Assembly: GCA_963556255.1 (NCBI GenBank)
Contig: OY744604.1
Location: 28,587,599 to 28,651,598, forward strand
Length of the DNA stretch: 64,000 nucleotides
Origin: Allolobophora icterica
Taxonomy: Eukaryota > Annelida > Clitellata > Crassiclitellata > Lumbricidae
Reading direction: 5' to 3'
Position numbers and translations under genes: made by a program. Of this stretch, positions 42,227 through 53,980 are shown piece by piece. How positions within the stretch are numbered: position 1 is the first letter of the stretch; each line of letters begins with the position of its first letter. The notes below the pieces were generated by a model. The model was not told where the DNA came from. It searched no databases and saw only the letters and a program-made list of their open reading frames with translations.

Positions 42227-42957
42227 CTACAGGAAAGCAATCTTAACCAATATGCGCAATCAATTCGCTCCAGTCTGCTACTTGCGTTGTCCCAAAACAA
42301 ATCACTGCAACTAGGGTCTACAGGGCAGTATCTAAATGTTAAAAATCTAATGTTATTTCATTACTGTTTTAGTGCTGATATCGAATGTTCGAGGTATTAA
42401 ACAATGAGTCATATAGTCATGTAATGCATTTCACATTAATACTTACTCTTTATTTGAAAAAGCCATTTAAGTGAATTAGGCTATGCATTTTGTCGTTAGG
42501 CAGAAGATGTTCAATTACTCTAACATCGGAGTTCAATATTTTTCGTTTTTGCAGCAAATTGTGTACAAAATTTGTATGATATTTTCTTCTCATATCGTCT
42601 TGGCCAGGTTTGATGGGCTTCCTGATTTCCAATCGAGTCCTATATAAACCGTCTGCAGTCGACTAATTTTTGCCGGAAGAGGATAAACTCAGGTCTTTGC
42701 AGTGACCTCGACTGTCATTCAAAATACCTATCGGCTGGCGATAAATGGCTGTCTCGATACATAAATTTCAAATTAGACTTACATAGACTTTGTTATCTGT
42801 CTAAATTTCTATTGCACGCAGAGCATTTTTTGCTGTAGACACGACAATGTGATTTGCAGCCGGTAGTTTCTTAGACGATATGTTCATAGTAGCACTCATG
42901 CGTTGACAATATAATTTAGGTATACGAAGACGCCTATTGATTGATTGACGGTGAAAC

Positions 42958-43104
42958 CTTAGTCAGTCCTCTGATCTGAATTCCTGCTTTAGCATTCTGC
43001 AATGGAGTTTCAAAGTAAGGTCTTTTATCTTCTGATACCAGAGTCATGAAATCCTCGTTCGTTATCTTTACGTTATCTCTTTTTGTACCCATCCAGTACT
43101 CCTT
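42958..43104 (-). CDS. ABCA3-like: ABCA transporter exon E7: linker into NBD1
   Basis: After TCTGCAG it reads KEYWMGTKRDNVKITNEDFM, then FETPLQNAKAGIQIRGLTK, ending AAG/GTTTCA. The KEYW near the start corresponds to the PSYWCGKP motif after the last TMD1 helix of ABCA3, and IQIRGLTK begins NBD1. The donor GTTTCA is weak, but the phase (0) and the KSFG junction support it. Confidence 0.9.
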
Positions 43105-43792
43105 CTGCAGACGAATAATTGACACATTTAAGTAAGATACTCTTGGTTTGTAACATTGTTATTCGAAAAATAAAACCCTATTTCGATACTCTTGGTTCGT
43201 AACATTCTTATGCGAAAAATAAAACCTTTAGGACAAATTAAGTGTCAAGGATCGTATCTCATAGACCAGGAAATGCCAATTGCACAAAACATAGGCTATA
43301 CCTGTGAGTGAAATTGAGCGAATACTAGCATGGGCGTAAAATCCTCTTTTGGTACACCAGACGTAAGGTAAAAATAGGTGCTATTATATTAGCTCAGTTT
43401 AATCTTTCTGCAAACTTGTGTGTCTTTATTTCCTTATTCTTCCCTCCTCATCCCTCCCCTTCTCATACTTTCCTCTTTATTCTCCCTCCTCTCTTGTCTT
43501 CTCGCCTTATTGCTTTAACTTTTTCTTTATCTCTCACTCCTGTAGGCCTACTCTAATGATACTCTCACTAGGCCTACCGCTCGTTTCTCTGTTTTATTAT
43601 AACTCTGACTCATTAAGTACCGTGAGCTCTTGCTCTGTCACGTTCTGCTTATTGAACGAAGTAGACCTACTCAAAAGGACAAAAATCATAACCCATGCAG
43701 CAAAACATTAAACACCGATACAGTTCTCTGAAGCCTGGATATGTTGAAAAATCGACTTAATTCTCTTCATACGACATAACCACTATACTGAC

Positions 43793-43965
43793 CGTGAAGA
43801 GAAAATAGAATGGTTGCGGAGTTCCGAAGTCGCCGGGTATAACAGCATCCAAATACCAGGTGAGTATCGAGTAAATGATTGTATCGATCAATAACATGAT
43901 CAGAATGTGAGTCATGGTATGATCGTCTTCCGAAAACGAAATGTTGCTCCATTGCACGCCAATAC
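43793..43965 (-). CDS. ABCA3-like: ABCA transporter exon E6: last TMD1 helix
   Basis: After TTGACCAG, GT completes a Gly. It encodes IGVQWSNISFSEDDHTMTHI, a helix LIMLLIDTIIYSILTWYLDA, then VIPGDFGTPQPFYFLFT, matching the conserved WYLxAVxPGxFGxPxPWYF stretch of the ABCA1/3 groups. Ends ACG/GTCAGT. Confidence 0.95.
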
Positions 43966-43969
43966 CTGG

Positions 43970-45145
43970 TCAAATTAAGACAGCCAAATGCATGGCTAAA
44001 ATTATCTTCGTCTAGCTTTACGTGTTCTAGTGATCAGGTTTTTTGACACTTGAAAGCCTCGTTTTGTCCTTGCTTTACGCGATTTAAAGTAAATTCGCGA
44101 CATTAGACGCCATCACATATAATATATGCCGACAGTTGTTGAAGCAATAATTATGATGACAGGTTTAGAGAGTATCATCAAGTAACGTATAATAAAGTGA
44201 AAGTGAAAACAGAAAAAAGGTCAAAACAGGAACAAGAAGGCAAATATTTAAATAAAATAGGAACATAAACTGACTCAGTGGAGAACAAGAGAGTTTGATG
44301 ACAATAAAGGATTACGTTCTGCCAGTGGTTTTCAAAATCTCAATCAAAAATGTTAATATAATAAAGTCCAAGGATTATGTTAGTTGTGGTTTTTAAGTAA
44401 GCCACATCTTTGATTTAAATATCGATGAACTGTGGGCATAATGCAGTTCATGTGGTAGCCCATTCCAGATAACAGGAGTAACACCGTCGATAGAAAAATT
44501 GTAAGTTCATTCTAGCATATTCATGTGCTCTAGTAATATTTATTTCCCCTGGAGAAGTTAGATAAACCAAACATGAATTTGGCATGGATTGTTTCATGTA
44601 TTCTTTGAAAGAATTAGCAATTCCCGAAATTGCCTTGACAAGAATTTGAGCTATACCGGTAAAAAGTTATCAAACATTTAAGCCGTGAGTTCAGCACTGT
44701 CATATGTTTATGCCATTTTAAACATAAATAAGTAATTTGGGGTTCATCCATATCAGTATTTAATATAGTTCGGATAGTGCGTCAGGTTTTTATATCATTA
44801 TTATGCCTGTAGAATTCGGCTGCATAATAGTCACGTTCGGCTTTAATTCTTAATTATTTGAATTTAATTTCTGTAAGTCACAAAATTCAATTTGTTTACA
44901 GCATTAGGTTGCTTAATAAATTTTAAGTATATTTTAACGTGTTTTCATTAATTCTTTAGACATTCCAAATTGTGTACAAACGATGTCAGGTCTTCTCTTC
45001 CTTTGGGCTATTTAAAATGCAAAATTAGGCCTACAGGTGCCATTAATGAATTCAATAAAATTATCGCATGCTGAATTATGGTCATATTTGACAAGAAATA
45101 AAAATTGACGTCCAGTAAATTTTAGCTAATAATTCACTAAATAAT
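43970..45145. other. Intron 5, left part: no supported gene
   Basis: AT-rich, with phrases such as GTGGTAGCCCATTCCAGATA typical of decayed LINE 3' regions, but no clear frame. Confidence 0.45.
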
Positions 45146-45149
45146 TTAA

Positions 45150-45215
45150 TCGATTTCTGAGCGCCTCTGAGTAGTTCCCTTGAAGTGGCGCTATATAAAT
45201 TTATGAATGAATTAT
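45150..45215 (+). mobile_element. Isolated LINE/SINE 3' hairpin tail
   Basis: GAGCGCCTCTGAGTAG, CTTGAAGTGGCGCTATATAA, then AATGAATTAT. It matches the tails at 12400, 24978 and 46521. Confidence 0.75.
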
Positions 45216-45790
45216 AATACGAGTAGTAGGCCTACTATAGATTATATCACCAGACACAATAGGATGTAATTTCAGCCATGCCGTTTTAGGCAAGTGGTCA
45301 TATAAACTAAAAGTTATAATTGCTGAACCAACGAGTTCCAGGCACGAATTAGTATAAATATTAGAGATTAAGGTTAAATTGCTACTTGTTGTCATAGTTG
45401 GTCGAATAATAGAATAATAGAAGTGTTGGTTAAGTAATTCTCCTGAGACTTTAACAGGTCAATATTAATATCACCCATGAGAATTATATCTTTGTTTATT
45501 TTTCAGGCCAAATAATATCTGATTTAATTCAGTATTAAATAATTCAAGTGACTGTCCCGGTGGTGAATAGCACCAACTGAGAATTTTGAGCCATTATTTT
45601 TGATTATGTTCAGGATCATACTTTTAAATGTAGTGGGAAATCTATATCGTGATGTATTTCGAGTTTTTTAGAATTAGTGTCATTTCTTATGAAACAATCC
45701 ACCCCTCCTCCATTTCCACTTATTCTACTTTTATGCATGAAATAAAATCCAGGTATACCTTTTCTCTTCTCAGATTCAGGATCTAGCCAA
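45200..45790 (-). pseudogene. LINE endonuclease-domain remnant
   Basis: Minus-strand broken frames give GGVDCFIRNDTNSKKLEIHH, then SNLTLISNIYTNSC and a DHLP-like end, the pattern seen in apurinic-type endonuclease domains of LINEs. It contains several stops. Confidence 0.55.
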
Positions 45791-46214
45791 GTTTAAGTAA
45801 CATTAAGTATTTTAACAAGAAGTAAACAAGAAGAATATAGTATGTATATCAGTTAGTTTATAAACAATACTTGTGCAACTTATGTGCGTGTTAGTGAGTA
45901 CATTACTGCTTCAATATAGCTTTGATTGCAAAGAAGAGGTGTGTTGTAGCAAATCATTCCAGGTCTGCTACTGAACTGATTTCTATCCGGGTCTGTCATT
46001 ATTATTGATTAAATATTTACCATCATGTTCTTCACCGATCAATTCAAGCTTCTTCTCGCAATTAATAATCAATGAGGGCAAAGAATCTGTTAAGCGATCA
46101 CTTAAGCATAGCTTAAAATCCTCATCAATTAGAATCCGATTAAAGGGAAAGAAGCTCCTAAACAAAATGAGCAATACTAGTTTGCATCATGGGGTGAGCT
46201 AAGAAGGTTGTTTA

Positions 46215-46610
46215 TCCAGTATAAGATCCTCCTTCTGGTTTCAAAGTCCTAGCTAGGGCTTGCCCCTAAATACCTCTCCGACCTTATGCGGCAACCTCTC
46301 TCTGCAACTTCGGCTCGTCCTTTCCGCTCTACTGGCCGTCTTGATCTCTTTGTGCCTCGTCCTAGAACCACTCTATCCCAACGTCGAGCTTTTGCTGTGA
46401 CAGGTCCCTCTGCCTGGAATGGTCTACCCCCTCTACTAAGAACTAATCCTACGACGGGAATCTCCCCGGCATCTACTCGCTCGCTTAAGACGTTTCTATT
46501 TCCACCGGGCTTCTGCACTGAGGGCGCCTCTGAATAGTATATGCTGCGAGAGGCGCCTTACAAATTGCTAGATACGATACGATATAAAACGATACGATAC
46601 GATAGAGATA
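46215..46610 (+). mobile_element. CR1/L2-type LINE 3' end with hairpin and (GATAC)n tail
   Basis: Frame at 46286-46537: MRQPLSATSARPFRSTGRLD, LFVPRPRTTLSQRRAFAVTG, PSAWNGLPPLL. Then the hairpin GGGCGCCTCTGAATAG ... GAGAGGCGCCTTACAAAT and GATACGATACGATA. Same family plan as 24440-25050 with a different tail repeat. Confidence 0.88.
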
Positions 46611-46978
46611 TATAATTATATATTTTATACGATTGAACGCTTTAGGCAAGACGGATAGAAGAGTTAAGCTTATCTCTTGGAACACTTTAAGGCTATTCAG
46701 AATCTATGTGATATTTTTTAACATTGTAATACTGCATATAGACTATTTTTCGTAAGTTTGTACATATATTACTAAGCTTAGTCGGGAAAAGACTCTTTAT
46801 TTTGAATAATTACTAGTGTGTTTTCAATGGCCCGACAGCACTTCTAAACACCCTGGTCCATACCAGGTCATAACTCATCATCTCAGGTCAATCCTTGACA
46901 ATGGGAGAAGAGAAAGTGGAAGTCAGATGAAGGTTATAGTTATGATACAAGTCAACGGTCAATATATTTACATCCGCT

Positions 46979-47155
46979 CAGTGCTCGAAATGGAAAATTT
47001 TACGAAACGGAACGCTAGTCAAAGATATGGGAGCATTCACGTTAATTTCATAGTATTTTCCACAATAATTCATTTGACGAACCGGAACGGAAACGCTAAT
47101 TCATTTGACGAACCGGAACGGCGTTCCGGTGCGTTCCGGTCCATTTCGAGCACTG
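46979..47155. mobile_element. hAT-like MITE, 177 bp
   Basis: Terminal inverted repeats CAGTGCTCGAAATGGA and TCCATTTCGAGCACTG, with a perfect 8 bp duplication CATCCGCT at 46971-46978 and 47156-47163. CAGTG-type ends with an 8 bp duplication are hallmarks of the hAT superfamily. The inside holds two copies of AATTCATTTGACGAACCGGA and GGAACG/CGTTCC palindromes, with no coding sequence. Confidence 0.93.
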
Positions 47156-47470
47156 CATCCGCTACACTTCTTAAACTAAAACTAGAAAATTTTATCGTTA
47201 GCAATAATCAGCTCAGACAATCAAACGTTGTCCTCTGAAACTTAGCGTATTAGCACATTTGTCTTCTGCTTAACATAGTTTCAAACCCAGTCAGCAAAGC
47301 GCGCGATCGCTGACCAGATTTTGACATGTCATGCGAATGAGCTATGTCCATAGCAAAGGTTGTTGACTCCCCGAATCCTAGAAACAACGTAAAATATTGT
47401 GATAATAGCTTGCTGACTCATGTCATCTACGTTCACAATAGTCAGCAATCAATCGTCATCTTAGACGTAC

Positions 47471-47644
47471 CGAGTGCTTCGTACTGAGATATCTTGATGC
47501 ATCCGAATCCCATGGCCAAGTTGAAGTCGAGCGATGCTCCTACCTTCTGCATAAGAGTCATGTCGTCATAGATGATCATAAGATAGAAATAAGGCACGAA
47601 CAACATCAAGAAAAGTATACCACCGATAGCCGAGCCGAAGGAGG
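47471..47644 (-). CDS. ABCA3-like: ABCA transporter exon E5: TMD1 helices
   Basis: After CATTTACAG, CC completes an Ala. It encodes SFGSAIGGILFLMLFVPYFY, then MTLMQKVGASLDFNLAMGFG and CIKISQYEAL, ending CTCG/GTACGT. LSxxxxxAMxxGxxxIxxFE is the ABCA motif before the last TMD1 helix. Confidence 0.94.
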
Positions 47645-47769
47645 CTGTAAATGAATATAAAAGGTATAAACGAACAAACAGACAATGACCAGGTGTGAAG
47701 GGTATAGAAGAATTCAAAGCATCTTATCAAGTTTACCACTGTTACAGCGGTCATATAACAACTCACCCA

Positions 47770-48270
47770 AAAATATTACAGTAATTGCAATAATTTTAAA
47801 TGAATACATAGATTCTTTTATGTGGAAAAAGTTTTGAGTCTACAGAAGAGGTCCTATACAAATAAACTCTGTAAATCTTCCACAGTCTCGATTTTGAGCC
47901 TCACTGAGTGAGAAAAGCTAATTTAAAACCCAGACCAAAATTTAATATAAAACTGTCGAAAACCAGAAAGCAGAAAAAAGAATAGATGTTTTGACGACAG
48001 CTGAAACCATTCAACAACATTTGCTGCTATGTTTAGATAAATCTGGTTTTTTTCAGCGTAGGCCAACTTATAATTTTATTTTATGGATTGATTCTCATTT
48101 GTTTTTCTGTGTATTTATGCCTCGAAGAAGGGCACAACGTTAAGTTATATTTTGAAATTAACAATTTCCGATGTAAAAGTCACTAATACAGAACAATACA
48201 ATATTACTTGATAATGCTTTCCCTGAAAAGTTCAGAAGTGCACAATAAATTTAAGCTTTTTCATTAGGAT
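47770..48270. other. No recognised feature (intron 4)
   Basis: AT-rich intron sequence without repeats that I can identify. Confidence 0.5.
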
Positions 48271-48357
48271 TAGATTAGTGTAGGCCTATACCACTCAACG
48301 GCGTAGATCTTGAAGCGACCTATAACGACGCCTGGCAGAAGGAGCAAGCTATTCATG

Positions 48358-48680
48358 GGGGGTCCGTAGAGTAATGGATAACACACTGGCGTGAAGAGCT
48401 GAAGGTACCGAGATCGAACCCGGTAGACCCAGTAAGGTTTTTTCAGCCTTCCACTTGCTAGGTGGCAGTGGTTAAATGCATAGTAGGCCATGATTGGCGC
48501 CGTCTGGCTGCCGCTTAGACAGTTATATTCGACTCCTGTAAAACTGTTATCGTGTGCTTCTACTGTATACATGCATGTAAGGCGCCCTGCGTGGCTACCG
48601 TTTCTACTATATGCATGTTCACTGTACAGCGCAGTGCGTTTGCAGGCGCTTAATTGAAGAACAAAATTATTATTATTAGG
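48358..48680 (+). mobile_element. tRNA-derived SINE, second family
   Basis: The head at 48358-48430 folds like a tRNA: GGGTCC at the start pairs with GGACCC-like sequence at the end. The A-box region is TAGAGTAATGGATAACACAC and the B-box is GAGATCGAACC. The body ends TACAGCGCAGTGCGTTTGCA, GGCGCTTAATTGAAGAA, followed by a short ATT tail. It is the plus-strand partner of the copy at 18985-19282. Confidence 0.82.
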
Positions 48681-48943
48681 CCTATTATGTTCTTTGAAAG
48701 CTCAAGATCCTAACGAAACGAATGTTAAAAAGAAGAGCTGCCTTGAACTAGAAACTTTTTCACAACGGCTTTGCCCAGTGATGTCATTTTAGCTTAAGTG
48801 CTAGTCTAAGCATTGTCCTGCGTTTTATTTCGTCAGCTTACATTATAGGCCTATCGACTAGTATCATATTTTCCCACATGTCGCTTTATCTTGCCGCCCT
48901 TTACCGTAGATGTACTTGAATCTGTCTGCGTATATATCCTTAC

Positions 48944-49181
48944 CTTTGAATACAAGGGTAGAAATAGCGAAGCAGAAGGTGATGAGGGATAGAGAGTAGA
49001 GTAGGAGGAAGACGAACGTGATGATGGATGAGCTGTGGGCAATCACTGGTCCGTTGTCTGTCATCGGGGCGTGGTAGATAAACGTCATAATGATTACAAT
49101 GGTGAGCATGAAAAGAAGGTACTTGACGAACCACGAAGACCAATACAGCCACGTATGCATTCCCATCAGCTTCATCGACTC
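48944..49181 (-). CDS. ABCA3-like: ABCA transporter exon E4: TMD1 helices
   Basis: After GAAACAG it reads ESMKLMGMHTWLYWSSWFVK, a helix YLLFMLTIVIIMTFIY, a short loop, and FVFLLLYSLSLITFCFAIST, LVFK, ending AAAG/GTAAGG. It matches the ABCA3 EYMRMMGLSSWLHWSAWF segment. The acceptor is only a few bases from the 3' tail of a LINE. Confidence 0.95.
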
Positions 49182-49186
49182 CTGTT

Positions 49187-49980
49187 TCAATCAATCAATC
49201 AATATTCGTCTAATTCAACAAATCCAGTTGACAATAACGCAACAGATTACAGAAGCATGAAAATACTAGAATGGAGAATAAAGGGTTGTGTCAATTAATA
49301 AGCATCTTTGAACAAAACACGAGGAATAAAATTACATTTATCTTTAGCTGGAAGAGTAAAATTGTGAGTTCTTGTCCTTAAGTCGTAGTTATTATGTCGT
49401 GGGGGAGGAAAAATACCACGAAGGACATGGTAAGGCTGGCAACAGATTGTTTTAAATAAGCAAATTTTCAGCATCAATCATGTTGTCCAATCAATCATGT
49501 TGTCCAAACTTGGGATGGAGGGCAGAACGTAACCTCTGCATATGGTTCGATGTAACATGCGTTCTATCCTATCCCTATCATATTTGCTGGTATAACCCAA
49601 CCAGGCCGGAGAGGCATACAAAAGGTGAGAAACAGTGGTAGGCCTAGCCCTTGCTACATCATGCAAAGCCTGAGGGGACAGATCATGGTCTCTCAAAACT
49701 CTGAGCGCGTACAGGGAGGTGGAACTTGATGTCAGGACTTTGTCAACATGTTTAGACATAGGGGCCTACTGAGATTGGAGCTAAAGGTTACCCCTAGAAC
49801 TTTAAGCGTAACAACTCTTTCTGCTCCCTGAATGATGGGAGAAATATTTAACCCTTTCTGACCCCTTTTGGAGAAGATTATCTCACGGGTTTTGGTTGGA
49901 TTTAACTTGAGGTTATTGTTTTTAGCCCATATCGCAATGTGATCATATTCTTCAACCACTGTTTGGTATTCACAAGCGAT
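49187..49980 (-). mobile_element. LINE fragment with (ATTG)n tail abutting the E4 acceptor
   Basis: Minus-strand frames 49732-49959 and 49478-49759, linked by a frameshift, encode YDHIAIWAKNNNLKLNPTKT, REIIFSKRG, VVTLKVLGVTFSSNLS, SLYALRVLRDHDLSPQALHD and VSHLLYASPAWLGYTSKYDR, the region after the reverse transcriptase core of jockey/CR1-like LINEs. The 3' end is ATTGATTGATTG (49187-49205). 5'-truncated and broken. Confidence 0.88.
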
Positions 49981-50010
49981 CGCAAACTTAATTAAATGTA
50001 GGATATGAAC

Positions 50011-50717
50011 CAGTGTTATTTTAGTTTAGAAAATCATTATGTTAGTTTTTTTATTTAGATCAGTATCAAGCATTTCAGTTAAGTTTTAGTTTCAGTTTGA
50101 TAATCACTTTAGTTTTATTCATCAATTCATTTTAGTTCTATTTTTAGTTTTGAAAACGTAAATTAGCATCTACTTTTATCCTCTGCAGCCAAGGTTCGAA
50201 TCCCGTGTCCCATGTGTGTAATCGATATGGGTCACGCTGTAGATACCTCAAAGGAAGTCGTTTTGATTATCATGGATGTTTCCTTAATAAAAACCACTGG
50301 ATAATCTGCAAGCATGGGCCAGGCGGCCGATAATTGTTGTAGATATAGCCTAGGCCTGTATACAGGCGTGTCAGCAATCGGTAAGTTTTCTGACTTGACT
50401 TAGTCCAATTTTATTTTCCGTAAATTAACCTAAACTACCTTTACCTTACTTTTTTCATAGGTCCATTTTAATTTACCTTTTATACTAACCTTACCTTACC
50501 TTAACTTATCTCACTTCACCGTGCCTTACTCCACGTACGCCATAGGTCTACATCTCGTGCACAATGTAGAGAACAGAAATTCCAGTTAAACTGTTGCAAT
50601 TGTCCAGCCACCCATAAAAACTAAAATTAAAATAAAACTAGAATTCAACTGAAATAATTGATACGGAACTAAACCAAAGCTAAAATAAACATGATTTTAT
50701 TAACTAAAATAACACTG
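50011..50717. mobile_element. hAT-like MITE, 707 bp
   Basis: Ends CAGTGTTATTTTAGTT and AACTAAAATAACACTG are exact inverted repeats, and the match continues less perfectly inward. The interior is rich in TTTTAGTT/AACTAAAA. No clear 8 bp duplication was found at the borders, so the flanks may have decayed. A GGTTCGAATCCC motif at 50193 may be a SINE remnant inside. Confidence 0.78.
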
Positions 50718-50904
50718 CCTGTCATATCTTCATACACTTCTATGTATTAAAATATGACAGAAATGATCTACTGTTATCTCTAACTCAACGAATATTAATT
50801 AGTACTAATCATGTCTTAAAGCATTGCTATCTTTAAATTGTTCTTTTTACATTGTTGAAGTGAAGTTTCAGACCTCTTGAGGCAACACCTTTTGCAACGC
50901 GGCC

Positions 50905-52801
50905 GATTGTCCCAGTTTGGCCTATTAATAAGCGTTCCAATTATAGGTTTGGAAACTAGGTGAAACTAATTTCATTGGTTGATATTAGCTCCGGATGTTA
51001 GCTGCGGAACGACAAGACGCGCTCTTGTTGTTGTTCTTTGGTGGTGTCTAGACGTATGTGATAATGTTCTGCTTTAAAATTGATAAAATTTGACGATATA
51101 GTTCGTGATTTGATGTAAGTGACTGTTGGGAAAGTTGGAAGCAAACCCGGGTCCAAAGTATAAATTTTGGGGTGGTGATATCCTTTTTGCTGTGAAATAT
51201 AGATTGATATTAGACCAGTGTAGAAATCTACTAGCGGTAGAAGTGTCAAAAGCCCGGATGTAAGTTAGTACAGCATAGGTCTGTGAACCTGTAGTCCGTT
51301 GGGTAAGTCTGTGAACCTGTAGTCCGTTGGGTTGGATTATTGGCACTGGGAACTTGAGCCAAGAACTTATCGCTAGTATTTGCTTGTCACCTAGAAGGAA
51401 CTTAGGTCACAACCACTAGCTTGCGTAGTTTAGACCTGAGCTGTAGGCCTAGTGATAGGCAGGTTGATTGTTATATTGTGATCTGATACATGTGTAAGTG
51501 CATTTGTTTGTGATTGCCTGTATATTGTTACTGGAACATCAGCTACCACTTACCTGTAATTAAACATTAAGATTGTTCACAAAACTTTGAGTTTCTTCAT
51601 AGACGGCTTAGGAGTTAATTGGAGGTAAGATAAAGGCAATGTCTAGCCAGGGAGATAGAAACAGAGGGAGTAAAAGAGATATGGAGGAGAAAGAGAGTCC
51701 TCCCCTGTCTGGTTTTCCTGTTCTTACTTCTGAAATTCCTATGGAGATTCTAAGTGAATTGAGAAGACTGAAGACAGAGAGAGACCATTTGGATACCCAG
51801 CTCTCAGCTGGTAAACGCACCCAAGGAATAGGTTGGGACACAACTAACCCTGATGCGTCTGAGGGATAGGTTACTCTCAGTCCGAAAGTCGCGGACATAC
51901 CTAAAAGAAACACCACAAACCAGTCATCCTGGGAACCTTTGTCTGGTGGTGAAGAGGCCTTAAGATTGTCCATTTATCTGGTGGCCGCGGAAACTTCGAT
52001 CAGCTTCTATGTGACCAGCCCGTTTTAGGCTTAGAGGAGGAGTTCCCACCAAGTGATAATCCCGAGGATGTGCCCATGGCTGTAGAAGCCCTGCTTGGGT
52101 TAGCAGCAGCAGGAGGGAGGGGCTGGAATATCTGAACCTGAACAAGTGAACGCTATATTATCTGGTCCTGATTAAGCGAAAGGATTACAAGGGCCCAACC
52201 TTAACAGCTGGTCCCAGCGATGGGGTGCGTTACAGCATTCTTCTGATTGCTTGCTTGTTGCTCGAAACTAGTATCAGGGCACTTTTAGGATCACGTGCTT
52301 TAGCTGCTACAATCCTCGTATTTGGTATCGTGCACCAATAAAGCCGGCTTGACACAACTCACTGTCATTTAAGTCACCGATGACGACTCGAGTTCCTACT
52401 TTGGACTTTGCACGAATCCGTTTTGGCCCCCGGCTTAATCGTAATATTAAACTCTAAAGCGCTACGAGAAAGCAAAGCGCAGAGTACCAGGACTGAGGAA
52501 GAACATGGTTCACTTGCCATAGGACAGTGGATATGCTGAGGCGGATTGTCCCAGTTTGGCTTATTAATAAGCGTTCCAATTATAGGTTTGGAAACTAGGT
52601 GAAACTAATTTCATTGGTTGATATTAGCTCCGGATGTTAGCTGCGGAACGACAAGACGCGCTCTTGTTGTTGTTCTTTGGTGGTGTCTAGACGTAGGTGA
52701 TAATATTCTGCTTTAAAATTGATAAAATTTGACGATATAGTTCGTGATTTGATGTAAGTGACTGTTGGGAAAGTTGGAAGCAAACCCGGGTCCAAAGTAT
52801 A
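50905..52801 (+). mobile_element. LTR-retrotransposon-like relic with direct repeats and no polymerase
   Basis: A block of about 258 bp beginning GATTGTCCCAGTTTGGC is present at 50905-51162 and 52544-52801 with about three differences. If these are LTR starts, the first LTR continues past 51162 and the second is cut short at 52801. Between them lie sequence unlike any polymerase, a short frame at 51639-51869 (IPMEILSELRRLKTERDHLD), an AATAAA near 52337 and a 27 bp tandem repeat TAGTCCGTTGGGT-type near 51280-51330. A simple segmental duplication is an alternative reading. Confidence 0.6.
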
Positions 52802-53351
52802 TTTGGATTAGGACGACAGAGGTTGGGAGGCGAAGAAGTGGATGGAGCAAGACCTGAATTCTTGAAGAGACTGACTAATTCCGAGTAGAAAGCCTAAGGG
52901 GTGAATGATAGATAGAGGAGCTTCAGCAACATTCATCTGCGTCTCAGATTCAGTTTCGATGACTACGCGTATAATAATTGTATTGAATAAATAAATATCA
53001 TATTGTTACATCGTCAAGTAGCAAACAGATGTGCGCACAACATTCAGCTGCTTAAACAATAAACATCATCAGCGTCTGAAAGATTCAGTAGGCCTATTGT
53101 TTGTGAAATGGATGCGCAACTAGAATACAACTTTTCTCTTCTTCGCTAATGCATACAGTCTTTTAAAACGTCGTTCTGAACCTTATCTCACGTCTACACC
53201 AGGGTATATGTATTCCATTTATATATAAATATGACCTATCATGTATTACCACTAAGCAATTAGAGTCACATGTATACACACCTCTACATCTAATTTTAAA
53301 GAAATTGTGGCTGTAGTTGTATTAGTTGACATTGTATGCGAATGATCGTAC

Positions 53352-53629
53352 CTTGAATTTGTTTTCCTTCTCCAGCGCAATTTCCTGACAGATTGTCGGA
53401 GCAATACTGCTGAAACTGAGCAGAATGAACAGAGGCAATATAAATTTGATGATCATAATAAATGCATCTTCGCTGTATGGAGGATATGGATAACGTTTCA
53501 GTTGAGTCGTTACGTTGGTCTTCGATGGATCGAAACTCGAGTTCACTTCGGCAATAAGACTCAGGTCAACGGCATTCTGAATCGCCAGAAAACCTCTGTA
53601 GTAATACCCTACAACGTGTGTGCCACCTC
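53352..53629 (-). CDS. ABCA3-like: ABCA transporter exon E3: end of first extracellular domain and TM2
   Basis: After CTGAATAG, GA completes a Gly. It encodes GGTHVVGYYYRGFLAIQNAV, then VTTQLKRYPYPPYSEDAFIM, the helix IIKFILPLFILLSFSSIAPT, and ICQEIALEKENKFK, ending AAG/GTACGA. RYPYPPY and VxEKExKxKE are diagnostic of the ABCA1/A3 type at this place. Confidence 0.95.
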
Positions 53630-53980
53630 CTATTCAGGTTAACATTTATTTCTATGACTACTGCAACCATAGCAATTACTTCTACTACCTAAACTGCTAC
53701 TTCTACTACTACTGATACTATAATGGTCCTACAGAGGAGATTCAGTTCGTGCTACAAGAATTGTTGGTATTTAACGTGGGTGGCTTATTCCCTTGGTGTG
53801 AGCGGTATAAACTTGTGTATTTCATCCCTTATAGAGGTTGAGTGTAATCAGCTGAAATCGTCGTGATTTCCGGTTGAAGCAATCTGTTTTTGCGGACGAG
53901 TCATTGGCCCATAGTACCGGGGTTGGGGTCCTTTTCGGTCGATTCTACCAAGTGGCTGTCCCATCTTTTCCTTGTCTGGA

